In this document: positions 10,701 to 22,313 of the stretch, piece by piece
Numbering within the stretch: position 1 is the stretch's first letter
How the letters are laid out: each line of letters opens with the position of its first letter
NCBI GenBank assembly: GCA_964023205.1
Contig: OZ026842.1
Span: forward strand, 10,323,407-10,387,406
Source of the DNA: Lutraria lutraria
Taxonomy: Eukaryota > Mollusca > Bivalvia > Venerida > Mactridae
Length of the DNA: 64,000 nt
Reading direction: 5' to 3'
The notes under the pieces: model-generated
Database searches by the model: none
Seen by the model: only the letters and a program-made list of their open reading frames with translations
What the model was told of the DNA's origin: nothing
Made by a program: the position numbers and the translations under genes

Positions 10701-11897
10701 TATGTGCTCAGGTGAATCAAAGACCTATACATACATGACAAGACAAGACTAAGTAAAAGCAATCATTAGGCCATAATACAAATTGGCATTTCATATTATT
10801 TAAAAAATCCCTTGTCATAATCCTCATAAAAAATGGATGTCACTAATTTAAATTAACAGTGTGACAGTTATCATACTTACAAAAAATATAGATTATTTTT
10901 TCATACTTAATAATAAGATTTTAAGAAAGGTAGGTTTAAACTGACAGTTTCTAATTGAAAACAAAACTAGAATTCATGCAATTGTACACTATACGGCTAA
11001 GACTTCAAAGTTCAAGGGCACATAACTCTGGAATGTGTGGATCAATGGACATGGAAATTGTGTCTTGCACATCTCAATTCAGGTGATGACATTTTTCAAA
11101 TTGCATTGCAATTGCTGAAGGAATACAGTAGAAGTTTGTTCCTATATATATACGTAGTATGTGGATGGACTGACTGACCTATCAACCACCGAGTGACTCC
11201 AAAATACTGGTAACACCTGAGGTCTCAAACTTTGTTTGCAGGGGGGATAATTAACAAAGTCAAATTGCCCACACCTACCAGTCATGGACAAGCACAATGC
11301 TACAGTTATACGCTGATCTAAGAGATCACCACCAGCACATGTCTTGCCTCTTTTGAATGACTCTGTTGAGTCCTTGAAAAAAAGGCCGAACTCGGCCATG
11401 GTGAAGATATTCGCAGGTGAGTATTGCTCTATTGATGACTTTATTTTGTTATTCCATTCTTGAGTGTCATAATGATCCTTTTCCGTGTTTGGATTTTTTA
11501 ACTCTATATTATTTCGCCTTAAGAATCCACAAAGCCATCCATGACTACCTTTAAACTCTTTTAATCCCAAGTCATTCGCAAACTTCCTAGCTTTCTGTTG
11601 GACGACATACCCAGTCACTTTAATTAGACGTGATTTTGCATCAAGTAACCAATTATACACAAGACTGTTCAATTCACTGTATATCGTGTCTCTTACACTG
11701 GCAGCTCGTTTCATATCTAAATTAACATTGGACTCGAATTGATGCATTATTTCATCTTTACGTTTACGAACCATCATCACCTGCGTTCGTCCAACCCCGA
11801 ACTCGTTTGCTATATCACGTGCATGCATTCCCATATCAAGCAGTTTTAGGCATTCCACACGTTCCCGGAGCGTGAGACTTTTGCGTTTGGAACTCAT
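4734..11897 (-). CDS. Gene A: pogo/Tigger transposase-C2H2 zinc-finger fusion protein (934 aa model)
   Basis: Hand-built model, minus strand, exons 11897-11279, 9003-8152, 7628-7158, 6661-6431 and 5365-4734: 2805 nt, every intron GT-AG and every junction phase 1. ATG at 11897 (MSSKRKSLTLRERVEC) was chosen because it aligns with CENP-B/jerky N-termini. Domains: psq-type CENPB_N HTH about residues 1-55; CENPB/Tc5-type HTH about 75-145; DDE_1 about 160-400; a module starting LHHITMLV at about 461-490, shared with genes B, C and D; acidic region 491-647 with a KVEPIE site that could be a SUMO acceptor; then C2H2 fingers 3-9 of the family. Positions expected to be catalytic Asp are Ala168 (TMAEFGLFFK), Asn272 (LLFLNSSPVHP) and Asn302 (LQPMNAG), so nuclease activity is unlikely. 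Finger 1 and the CxxC of finger 2 are absent. Role inferred: nuclear DNA-binding regulator. Expression is untested; separate transcripts remain possible. Confidence 0.75.
6028..6200. repeat. MITE-like repeat, family 2, in intron 4 of gene A
   Basis: Starts acagtggaacctctgtagag and ends gagaggttgtactgcagt, roughly inverted, with two internal 'gttgttgctctacagagg' units. A related copy lies at 6744-6925. It resembles family 1 in plan (inverted ends beginning CAGT..AACCT, repeated internal blocks) but differs in sequence. Confidence 0.6.
6744..6925. repeat. MITE-like repeat, family 2, in intron 3 of gene A
   Basis: Starts gcagtaaaacctctccacag and ends near ctctggaaaggttgaactcg. It shares the 'agcaacaccct..gggag' and 'gagaggttgttaaagaggtt' blocks with the copy at 6028. 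It sits in the intron where the missing finger-1 coding segment of gene A would be expected. Confidence 0.55.
7246..7353 (-). repeat. Three tandem 36-bp (12-residue) coding repeats in gene A
   Basis: Within the acidic exon of gene A three successive 12-residue units read GPETYDIIQDKV, GIESNDKIQDTA and GVESYDMIQTQI. The reading frame is kept. The repeat is absent from paralogues B, C and D, so it expanded after duplication. Confidence 0.75.
9880..10730. repeat. Dispersed repeat filling part of intron 1 of gene A
   Basis: The stretch contains the blocks 'gacaaacattctgacaaagtttgatgaagatccaatcaaaactgtgacctctagagtgtt' (as a diverged unit) and ends 'actcacctttgagcactatgtgctcaggtgaatcaaag'. The same blocks build the tandem-repeat element at 18416-19555 and its copy at 57600-58127. 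The small reading frames here are not genes. Confidence 0.6.
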
Positions 11898-12973
11898 AAT
11901 TAGTATGTATATGCAATGTTTTAAATGTTTTGCCAGGGTTGGATTGATTTGATATCTATTCCGAGAACATGTTCGATATATCATAATCAGAACTGTTCAG
12001 TCTGACTATTCGAAACTGATTTAGTGACAAATAAATCTAAACCGAAGCCATGGGCATTCATTTGAAAGGCCCCCATGCAGCGAATGATAGAATATAATAA
12101 TAATACATCCACGCATGTTAAATTTCGTGTTGTTCGGCTTCCAAGTTATATTGGTGCTTGTTGTAGAACATGTTCTCGAATTTGTAGAATAATCGTATCA
12201 ACCTTGGCAAAACTATTAAGGAGGAAATAGTGTTAAAATTACCAGCTTTATCATTGATTGGCATCCTCCAATGTATGCTGTGAATGGATGCTAAGTTTGC
12301 TTTATTTAATTGCCATGTTGTCATGTGCATCTTTCTGTTGCTTATTTTAGTAGTAATTTATTCACTAGTTTTCGCGACCACACGAATATGAATAAATTTG
12401 CATTTTGCTTATCTACTTATGCTGTCAAACTCAGAAGTATTCGTTGAATATGTCCATGAATGGTCATAATTTTTCTGTGTTTGTTATTGTATTTGCTTTG
12501 ACTTAACATGAATATATTCTTGTCACCGTAGCCAGTCCAATCGACATTGAAACTGTGTTCAGACTTCAGTACATTCCAGACGCATTTTTTATTGTCTCCA
12601 CTTGCCATAAACTCATGTATTATATACATGTACATTTATAGTTAGAACTTGGTAATCCCCACATGCTTGCGGATATCTTATATTGCGTGATGTTAACTGT
12701 GAAAGCAACAGGTTACTGGCATACATATTAAATTACATATAAAATCACATGATGTCGGTAATTTGGTCATGGAACCTATTGTGTAAAAACAAAGCCATGA
12801 TCAATATTCAGTTAGTGCATGTATTTGTTTATAACACCAGATAAGGAATTGACACCTTATTGATAATCAATCAGATTAAAAAATGAGCACAGCCACATGA
12901 ATTAATGAACAGTCTTTAATTCATTTGCCAACACTTTGTTGACACTCAAGTCTGCGCCGTGCAAAAAATTTAA
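11898..12973. promoter_or_regulatory. Intergenic space between divergent genes A and B
   Basis: The 1.4 kb between the first coding ATGs of gene A (11897, -) and gene B (13326, +) must hold the 5' UTRs and promoters of both. No TATA box, CpG cluster or conserved element could be picked out. No coding signal was seen. Confidence 0.35.
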
Positions 12974-13099
12974 TGTAGCTTATTTTTTTAAGTTATAACT
13001 CAGAAACTAAAGGAGGTAGCAACATGAAACCTCATAGGTGGATAGGTCTCTCTGAGGTGATGAACAGACTAGCATTGGCACCGCGGTGCTCTTTTTTTA
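12974..13099 (+). repeat. Dispersed repeat ('aactcagaaactaaaggaggtagca')
   Basis: This stretch matches 31411-31536 over about 120 bases: cagaaactaaaggaggtagc, then acatgaaacctcata, ggtggatagg and 'gaggtgatgaacaga'. One copy lies just upstream of the first coding exon of gene B, the other in intron 1 of gene D. It may be a remnant carried in the ancestral gene-flanking DNA or an independent insertion of a common repeat. Confidence 0.6.
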
Positions 13100-13325
13100 G
13101 TTCCGCTGATATATTGTGTCCTTAACAAATTTTCATATGTTAAAAGTGCCCTTATGTCCTTTCCAACGTCGTGTTGTTCTCAAAGTCTAGCGGGAGCACT
13201 AGCTGACTTAATAAAAGTATTCCATACCCCTGATGCATGTTGCTTAAAGAAAGTTATATTTATAATTTATACATATTTTATTGTGATTTCTTTTACATTT
13301 ACTTCCTTAGTGATTGTTGGTCAGC

Positions 13326-16300
13326 ATGGGTGGAGTTTACCACATCACAATGCTTGTCTCTGGAGAACAGGAAGATGCCATTAGACTATTATTCAGGGAT
13401 AAGAATTGGCCATGTTGGGTCAAAGGTACATATATATAGAAAATTTACAGTATAATTTCCAAATCCTGAGCTTTGATATTTTTACTGTGGCTTTATATTT
13501 ACTTGCATATCTGTCCTTTTTTAAAATTAAACATCTTGTTGCTTCTGATTGATATTTTGAAAACAGAACCCTGTTTATACCTATTTAAGGAAACATTGCT
13601 ATTTCAGTATTGACTGATGAACATGTTGCCAGTTTGATACAGAGTGGCTTCACTGATATGTTTCCAACAATGGGCGAAAATTATGCGATTGATAACTCAG
13701 TGTTTACTGAAATCAAATCAGAAGTAGTCGATGTTGATGATATTGATGATGAACATAGTGATAATCAAAGTTTAAATGCTTCAAGAGGCACAATGAAATC
13801 TAGTTTCACAGATGATAATGATGATGATACTATGGATTATGATATGATTGAAGACAAATCTGATGTTCATGACATAAAGTCTGAAAATGCCCAAGATGAA
13901 GACACAGATGATGGCAAAGTGAGGCAGACTAGAGGAGGTAAAAAAGGTGTGAGTAGAACAGGCAATAGACTTAAGTGTGCATTGTGTGATACATATTGTG
14001 TCACTCGAACAATACTGAAGAGGCATTGCAAGAGAAGACATAAAGGAATGTGGCTGGAATTTGAATGTAGGGATTGCTCTGAAAAGTTTAAGACCAGTAA
14101 GTTTGTTCATGTATTGGGAAAACATTTTCAGTGTTTGTCGGCAGTCTGTGCACAAAAAAATAGTGTGTGACAAAACTATAGAAAAATTGGTCAGACTGTA
14201 AAATTTGCTGGTCTGAGAGTTAAGGTAGGGATAATGATTCTGATTCCTGCTGAAGAGGTGAAGAAATCAGCCAAGTGGGAGAATTTAAAAAATTCAAAAT
14301 ATGTCAAAATACTATTCAATATTTATTTATATACAAGTACATATAACATGTGAATCTTTGATTTTCTTGTTTGCTCAGCATTCATGTTTTTTTGGCATCA
14401 ACAATTTTGATACTTTATTACATTTTTTAATGAAAAGCTTGAATGGCTGATACACAAATTTTTTCCATTTATGACTGTGCCACTAGAAATTACATGTATA
14501 TACTATATACAGTAGTGTCTTCATACACAGGTGCCTGACTTTTTATATTCTTTATAGGTTCAAAAGAAAGTCTAACTGGTCATGAACCAGTGATCTGCAA
14601 AAAAATTAGCTCCAAACCAATGACCAGTGTGAACTGTTTACAGTTATGAATTATTATTATATTTGCTTATCAGAGAATATAAACCCAGTATACACTTTGT
14701 CTAAATATGATTATTATAGACTAGTTGAGGATATTCAACAAACACTTAAGTGTTTTAGTTTTTGTCATAATACATGTATCAGTCTTATAGCTTGAGTTGA
14801 TTTTGTTTGGTTGTCTTAAAAACTCAACATCTATGATGCAAAAGATGCATTGATATGATTGTATAATACTACTACGCATTTATCTCTTTTATACAACTAT
14901 GCAATTACTCTCTATTCCTTTGTCCCTCCCCCCCTTTCTCCCTCAAGCTGAGGTTATGATCTAATGTCATCATATTTTGTCTATTATTTTGTAGAGGAAG
15001 AATTGTGGAAACACAGAAGAGAAGCTAATCATGAGCCAAGGAAAGTTCTCTCATCTTGTAGTAAAGAGTTACACACACCAGAAGAATTACTAGCCATGGG
15101 TCACATTAAATGTGAAGTCTGCAGTAATTTTTATCCTCATAAAAGATCACTGAGAAGACATATGTACAAAGTACATAGAGAGTTTCTGCCAAAGTGGTCA
15201 TGTGCAGTATGCAGCGCTGAATTTGATACACGTAAGTTAATATAGCTCTTTCATTATGTGAAAGGTATATCATGCTGAAGGCAAAGTTCTGTCTGTTATT
15301 AGCTTACTTACATTATGTGAAACCTTATGAAAAAGAAAGAAATGATGTTTTCTTGACAGATTTAAATTAGAATTAAAACAGTTCTTGATCATCTACTTCT
15401 TAATGATTTTATTTACATAGCTTTTGGCTGAAATACTTTCCTGTTTACAGTTTTCAAGCATTTGTATGTTTTATTCAGGTGATGCATTGTGGCTTCATAA
15501 GAGACAGTCACAGCATAAAACAAGCCTTTGGACTCTCGGAAACTATCAATGTGATTCGTGTGGTAAAATATACAATCGTTATGATTCCTTCAGAGAACAT
15601 AAATTATCCTGTAAAACTGAAGGGAAGGAGGCTGAAGAAACAAAGGAATACCCGTGTGATATATGTGGATTGGTGTTTAAATCGATGCTACGTGTGAAGT
15701 CTCACAAACGAGGTGTACATGTTGTCGCTCCTGTTGTGTGTCATGTATGTGGAGCTATGTGTAAGAATAAGCGTGCCCTACTGGTTCACAGACGACGCCA
15801 CGACATGAAAAACAAAAAGTTTGGATGCGACGATTGTGGAAAGACTTTTTTTAATAACACTTTACTTACACAACACATACGTACTCATACAAAGGAGAAG
15901 CCATATAAATGTCCAATATGTAATTATAGATGTGCAATCAAACAAAATATTCATAAACATGCACAGAAAGTGCATAAAACAGCTGCCAAGGCTGTTGATT
16001 TATCAGCTGATGTTCCAAAAGAATCTGATTCTCTGCATGATACAGAAGCCAATAATATGGCTCTTGATTTGTCAGAAGACCCTCGTAATACAAGCATGCA
16101 GGACACACCTCTTGTTACAGGACCAAGTGTTCAACAATATGATCCAAATCCTGATCATACTTTGTCGGAATTACAAAAATATTCTGGACGTAGAGATTTG
16201 TTTGGTATTGATAAAATGTTATTTAAAGATGAGCGTGAAATACAAGCATTACAAAGTCTTGGTGCCCTTAGTGAAGGTGTACAGGATTTACGTTCATCCA

Positions 16301-16704
16301 GTGCACGACAACAGGACATCGAACCAAGACGTATGATGGAGCCTGAAAATCTTCATATGCCAGCTGCCCATGAGAGTACTAAAGATAAATACCATAGTTC
16401 ACTATATGAAAGTTCTCATTCAAATGAACTTCAAGATTTACGTATGCCAAGTGCTATAAGATCTAGTGATAATGTTTTGGACTCAAGCAGGAAAAACTAT
16501 ATGTTGCCCAATTTACCATCCAATTCTAGTGGATATCCTGGACACAGTGACATGTCCTACCATCAGCGTGCTGCTGATATGTCATTCGCTCCACGTGCTA
16601 CTGATATGTCATTCTCTCCACGTGCTAGTGATATGTCATACTCTCAACGTGCAAATGAAACAAATCCCTACAAATACAACTGGGGAGCTTCCCCTAATAA
16701 GTAA
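13326..16704 (+). CDS. Gene B: nine-finger C2H2 zinc-finger protein (683 aa model)
   Basis: Exons 13326-13425, 13608-14096, 14995-15231 and 15479-16704: 2052 nt, GT-AG introns, all phase 1. The start ATG has an in-frame TGA upstream (13311-13313) and a possible acceptor (ggtcag) immediately before it, so a non-coding 5' exon is likely. Order: N-terminal module (YHITMLVSGEQEDAIRLLF) split over the first two exons; acidic Asp/Glu-rich region; finger 1 KCALCDTYC...H; finger 2 split by intron 2 (FECRDC | ...H); finger 3 IKCEVC; finger 4 split by intron 3; finger 5 YQCDSC...C, a C2HC variant; fingers 6-9, with a canonical HTKEKPYKCP linker between 8 and 9. The long C-terminal tail is low complexity with four 9-residue repeats. 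Likely a nuclear sequence-specific DNA-binding regulator; targets unknown. No named orthologue recognised. Confidence 0.88.
16549..16656 (+). repeat. Four tandem 27-bp (9-residue) coding repeats at the C-terminus of gene B
   Basis: The units are DMSYHQRAA, DMSFAPRAT, DMSFSPRAS and DMSYSQRAN. The segment is in frame, 46 bases upstream of the stop codon. Gene A ends before this point and genes C and D have unrelated tails. Confidence 0.85.
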
Positions 16705-17647
16705 GAACATTGAACATATGCTATTTGTTACATATACATCATTCTCTAACCAGAAGATGATAGACCAAGTCTGGCATTTAAAACTGTAAGCTTACCTTGT
16801 TTTAATTCGTATTTCGAATCAAATCTCAAAGATGGTGGATTTTTTTCATTGCAACTTGAATAAACTTCAATTTCATTCTGACATCAAACTTCAGAGAGTA
16901 AAGTCTGTGGTGTGATACACAATAGAAATCACTGTGTCGGACTGTATAAATAGACACAGTTATAAGACAGTCTCAATATATTGGTTGCTTAGAAACTGAA
17001 AATGAACAAGGTTTAAATTATCCCTGATGAAGTTTAACTAACCATACTGTAGACTTGTATGTTGTCATGAAATTAAGGTGTGTGCTATAAATGTTGTGTT
17101 ATTGTTGATTATTATTGTTAATTATACCTGGTTTGTTTGGATTTTATGAACATCATTACATTAAGAATATGTTTATTGGGCTACATCAGGATGTTATATT
17201 TGTTAGAATATATAATTTGAGAACCTGTATATTTTAATATTTGTAAATTTATACTTGTTAGCTTTGCTTTAAACAGTCTTTGCGCCTACACACTAGCCTG
17301 TAGTCCTAGCTAGTAAATTTCTATTAGGGTGAGTGAACGTTCTAAAAATTGTGTATACATATTGGTTTGTGATAATTAGTTTATTTCAATAGTCCACTTA
17401 GAGTTTTGTCTGGTGCTTTAGAAAAAATAGTTTGAACAATGTTACAAGTCAATTTGAGGAACTAAGAATTAGTTCATTTTAAGAATGGAAATCATGTTCA
17501 TGTAAAAGTTAAATGATCTTTTAATATCAATAAATACATAGTATAAATCTCTTGTGTGCAATGGAGTATAGAAGTCACTTATCATTGGTGTATCAGATAA
17601 TTAGTAATCAGAAATATTTTTGTTGCTGAAATTCCTGTATTTATATC
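16705..17647. other. 3' UTR and downstream DNA of gene B
   Basis: No coding sequence seen. A candidate poly(A) signal AATAAA lies near 17529. Confidence 0.45.
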
Positions 17648-17834
17648 TGCATTCAAACCTGTGAAAAAGTCCATCCTTGGGAAAGACAAAATGTTGCCTT
17701 TCTTGACAGGTGGCCTTTGATCAGAGGTCATTTTTTCTAAAGAATCAATAATAGTTTTTTTTGAATTGCTTTTATTCATGGGGTTTGCTTTTATTTGGAG
17801 GTGGCTTCTATATTTAAATGCAGGTTTGACTGCA
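17648..17834. repeat. Diverged MITE-like copy, family 1
   Basis: Starts tgcattcaaacctgtgaa and ends gcaggtttgactgcat, with internal 'tgggaaagacaaaatg', 'acaggtggcctttgatcagaggtca' and 'tttatttggaggtggc' blocks as in the copies at 4171 and 20235. Confidence 0.7.
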
Positions 17835-18415
17835 TATGGCTACAAAGATTGTAGTTCTAATTATAATGTCACCAGATGACTTTAATACTGCACCAAGTCT
17901 AAAATGAAGCATTTACTCACTGATCCTGAGAATTTTCTTCTTCAGAATGTCATTATTTACTTGGTTACAAAATAAACATAATAATTCACTAAGAAAATAT
18001 AATTATGGCATTTAAGTTAAAAGTATGGTACAAAAATGTTCACTGAAGGTAAGGAGATTATCTGATATAAATCTGTTCTGACAAAAAGGCTCTTTTTCAA
18101 TTAAGTTATAGTTGCAGTTAAATGCTTGGTCTATTTCTTCTCTTTGGTTAATATCATTTGGAATTAAATCTGATATTTCAATATTTTTACCACTGTATGT
18201 AAACGTAAGAGCTGATAAATTCCAAATTTGCATAATTTATGGTCCAACTTGATATACATGTAGAAATGTATCGAAGTCATTGGATATGTTCACATGCAGG
18301 TCAAGATGGTCCTGGATATATATCATATTTGTTACATTGTATTTTTTAATGTTATTTTATGCTTTTATGTATCAGTACTATTTTCTCAATCCAAAATAAG
18401 AGGATTTGTTTTTAG
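17835..18415. other. Non-coding DNA, no recognised feature
   Basis: AT-rich sequence. The 73-codon minus-strand frame at 18012-18233 has no recognisable domain or splice context. Confidence 0.4.
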
Positions 18416-19555
18416 CTCACATGTCACAAAGTGACAAAGTGAGCTATTAGGATCACTCTCCGTCCGGCGTCGTGCGGTGTGCGTCGTGCGTCGTCAAACT
18501 TTATGTTGTGACCACACTAGGGGCCACATTTTTGGCTCAATTTTAGCAAAACTGGGTCAGAACGTTAATATCAACGAAATCTCGGACGAGTTCAATATTG
18601 GGCAATTTGGGGTCAAAAACTAGGTCACCAGGGCCAAATAAGGGAAAACCTTGTGAACACTTTAGAAATCACTGTTTTGACTGTATCTGCATGAAACTTT
18701 GTCAGAATGTTTATTTTAATAATATGTATGTCAAGTTTGAAAATGAGTAATTTCTGTAGTAAAATTAGGTCACTAGGGCAAATTGCTGGAAAACCTTGTG
18801 AACACTCTAGAAGTCACTGTTTTGATTGGATGATCATGAAACCTTGTCAGAATGTTTGTCTTCATAATATCTTGGACGAGTTCGAACATGGGTCATCTTG
18901 GGTCAAAAACTAGGTCGCTAGGTCAAATCTTATGAAAAACCATGTTAACACTGTAGATTTCACAGTTATTATTGGATCTTCACCAAACTTTGTCAAATCG
19001 TTTGTTTTAATGATATAATGGTCAAGTATAAATATGGGTCACCAGGTCAAATCTTAGGAAAACTTTGTTAACACTGTAGATGTCACAGTTTTAATTGGAT
19101 CTTCACCAAACCTTGTCAAAATGTTTGCCTCAATGATATGTGGGTGAAGGATGAACATAGGTCAGCCGGGTTCAAAAACTGGGTCACAAGGTCAAATCTT
19201 AGGTAAAAATCTTGTAAAAGCTCTAAATGTCATGGTTTTGATTGGATCTTGGCCAAACCTTGTCAGATTGTTTGTCTTAATGATATTAAGGACAAGTTCA
19301 AATATGGGTCACCTAGGGTAAAAAACCAGGTCACAAGGTCAAATCATAGGAAAACCTTATTAACACTGTAGATGTGAAATTTTGATCGTATCTTCACCAA
19401 ACCTAGACAGACTGTTTGTCTAAATGATATGTAAGACAAATTCGAACATAGGTCGTCTGGGGTCAAAAACTAGGTCACCGGTTCAAAACAATGTTTTAAT
19501 GAGTGAACAGTGATTGTCATGTGAGCGATATAGGGCCATCTTGGCCCTCTTGTTT
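18416..19555 (+). mobile_element. Non-autonomous element with ~145-bp internal tandem repeats
   Basis: Starts agctcacatgtcacaaagtg and ends near 'gtcatgtgagcgatatagggccatcttggccctcttg'. In between, a unit containing 'taggtcaccagg..caaat..aaaaccttgtgaacac' and 'gtcacagttttgattggatc' recurs at about 18621, 18767, 18912, 19036, 19181, 19327 and 19472, i.e. every ~145 bases with one shorter spacing. The GC-rich head (ccgtccggcgtcgtgcggtg) is typical of this bivalve repeat. An inverted copy of the head lies at 57600-58127. No coding capacity. Confidence 0.75.
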
Positions 19556-20234
19556 AAAAAATCTATACATACGATAATACGTATATAAACCATTTATTTG
19601 TCCTTTGAGGTTATATTAATGAATCTCATTTTCTATGTTGATTGTTGTGTGAAAAGCGAAAAAGAAATGGTCATATTTTTAATATGTTTCCATGCCAAAA
19701 AATTTAGAAACATTTGGTCAGAAAACTTGCAATATTTACTTTTTTCTAATAACTGTTTTTGAGACTACAATTTATTCCTGTTATTATTGTCTTTTAGGAT
19801 TTTAATAAGAACTTTCAGGGTCAGCGCCAAAAAGGATGGGGTCATTCTTGTAACTGGCAACACACCTATTTTTCTGGCCTTACATGAAATATTTGATTTA
19901 CTGACTGTTAAGTTGAACCGACTATATTACAATAAATAAATTATTCATGCTTGTAAATACTAGGAAGTTTTTCCTTCTGTCAATGGGCTCATGATGAGTT
20001 GTAAGAATTTTTTACACAGTTGGTTTGTGTTCTTATTTCCTATACTAACCCAAATTTGATAAGGATCACTTTGTGATATTGCTTGTTGTAGTGATTGCTT
20101 TATAGCTTTTAGCTTTAATACTACTGTTACTTAGATTTTATTAAATTTATTGTTGTTTATTATTTGGTATTCAAGCTTCATATACCAGTGCAAAAATTGA
20201 TACATTGAAGCGTATCTCAATACATGTATTATAA
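19556..20234. other. Non-coding DNA, no recognised feature
   Basis: No reading frame, RNA gene or clear repeat recognised. AT-rich. Confidence 0.35.
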
Positions 20235-20414
20235 TACAGTAAAACCTGTGAACAAAAGCCACCTTTGGGAAAGACAAAATGTGGTCCTTATTGACCGGTG
20301 GACTTTATTTGGAGGTCAGTTTGTGCTAAATATTCAATGATAGTGTTTACAAAGTGGCCTTTATTCACAGGGTAGCCTTTGTTCAGAGGTGGCCTTTCCA
20401 CAGGTTTGACTGTA
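20235..20414. mobile_element. MITE, family 1
   Basis: Starts TACAGTAAAACCTG and ends CAGGTTTGACTGTA: inverted ends with one mismatch. It is 180 bp long, with internal 'ggtggactttatttggaggtca' and 'ggcctttattcacagggtagcc' units. No coding capacity. Confidence 0.75.
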
Positions 20415-22204
20415 TTTGTATGTACAGACTTTTCAAACATGGAGCCAAGTGATCCTTATTAAATTCTGAGGTTGAAGCAATCGTAATGGGGCTATCCTAG
20501 ATAGAAATGATTGTTTGAAATTACGCATCCCAAACATTTAACAGTAAGTTGTTAGGTCGGCATTTTTTGTATACATTATAAACTTTTTTTATGAAAACTA
20601 AAAGCTGGTCAAAAGAACATAATCGCAAGAAAATGTTTGGTCAGGGGACGGTTGAATGAGTCTGTTGCACAAATGCAAAACAAACATTTTGTTAATATGG
20701 CTTCGTGACATGTAATATGTGAACTTGTAATCTGACAGCTTACTTGCCAAGTTTGGTTTTATTACTGTCAGACTTTAGTTGCTGTTAAGTGTTTTGAAAC
20801 CAGCTCTATGAAATAGGGGCCATCAAAGTCCTTTAAAATCTGTCTAATGCAATTGTTACATATGTATACTGTATTTGGTATAAAATTGTGATGTTAGAAA
20901 ATTCATCTTCATTTACTGAAGGATACATAGAATCAAATATGTTTACTGTTATACCGCTGTAGTAATACTTCATTATTACAAGTGCTCATATTACAAGCCC
21001 CGACTTATCTCGATGAGTTTTAGAAGTCATGTTAATTTTTGTTCACATTTCTTGGAAACATGCATACTTGGCATAACAAAGTAACTTTCATGTTGTCATG
21101 GTTGTGTAACTCAAATGTTTCATCACATGAAAGTAAAACACTTTTCTGAAGTGATATTGTACTGTTGAAAACAATATATTCATGATATAAAAATAATTAT
21201 TGAATTAATCAGTTAAATACAATGTATCATCTTAACAATTAATAAACATTCATTCTCCTCTCTGACATCATGGAGCACATTTTACAAAAACATTTCATAT
21301 GTTAAAATGCTCATTCTGGCACACAACTCAAAACTTTTGAACGTACAAGAAATAACTTGTTATTATGAGCATCAAGTTTATCTCTAGGGCTTGTCTGTTC
21401 CAATAACTCCTCAAGATAATAAAGTTTTATAGTGTAAATTGTATACATTAAGAATGATTGGTTACATAAAATGTAATAGTTTTTACATACATTTTCAGTG
21501 TTAATCTTATTGTCTTTCAAACTCAATTTTGTAATCTTATTTATCCTGTGAGGGTGTTTTATTAATAGTTCTTGTTGTTTTTAATTTAAATCATGTTTTA
21601 TCTGATTGTTGTTGAATGTATGTGATTAAAAATGTGCTTTTATTGTAAAATTGCTGTGGAATGATAATGGTTCAATTTCGTTTTTTCTTGCTTTCTACTT
21701 CTATTTCTTGTTCATAGTTTATTATAATTTAAATCTGGTTTTGTGCGTTTGATACAAACAAACTTGTTGCAATTGGACATGTTTAATATTGGGATTATGC
21801 CAATTTTTACAGGTACACTTTGTTTGACAAACTCCAAGTTGTTCAACTTATTTAGCCTATATCGTTAACTCAAGTGTCAGTTATGTTATTTTTGCATTTA
21901 TCTGTTGGTGTTATGACCTGATTATATTGTGAGAATCTTGAGTTAATTGATAGTCAGTGCTTGATTGTTACATATAATTGTGGGTGAATAGATTTTAGCT
22001 TGCTTCAGTTATTCTTGTTACATATATTACTTGATTAATTGTTACAAGCTTTATATAGCTCTCTGCTTCTAAACTGTTGATCTTACAGTAAATATTATGT
22101 ATTTCATCAATAGTTTGTTCTCTCTCAGTCCCTTATTAAGGCACTAACTAGAATTCTTGGTCCAAGATTCAAATCTGCAAGGTGAGTGATACTATGAATT
22201 TGAT
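20415..22204. other. Intergenic DNA between convergent genes B and C
   Basis: AT-rich sequence in which no coding exon, RNA gene or known repeat was recognised. Confidence 0.35.
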
Positions 22205-22313
22205 ACTGAAAATATTCAAAACCTATAAACAAAAGCTACGCTATAGAAAGATGTGGCCTTTATTAATAAATGGCCTTTATTCACAGGTCAGTTTGTTGTA
22301 AATGATCAAAGAC
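22205..22313. repeat. Partial MITE-like copy, family 1
   Basis: Only the left half is recognisable: 'aaaacctataaacaaaagctac', 'gaaagatgtggcctttatt' and 'tggcctttattcacaggtcagtttgtt'. The right inverted end is missing. Confidence 0.6.

Noticed and set aside
15821..16336. 171-codon frame overlapping the last exon of gene B
   Set aside because: Shadow frame; the overlapping frame carries the C2H2 fingers.
18621..19500. Regularly spaced repeats considered as a CRISPR-like array
   Set aside because: Units are ~145 bp, diverged and contiguous without unique spacers, in a eukaryotic genome; this is a tandem-repeat transposable element.
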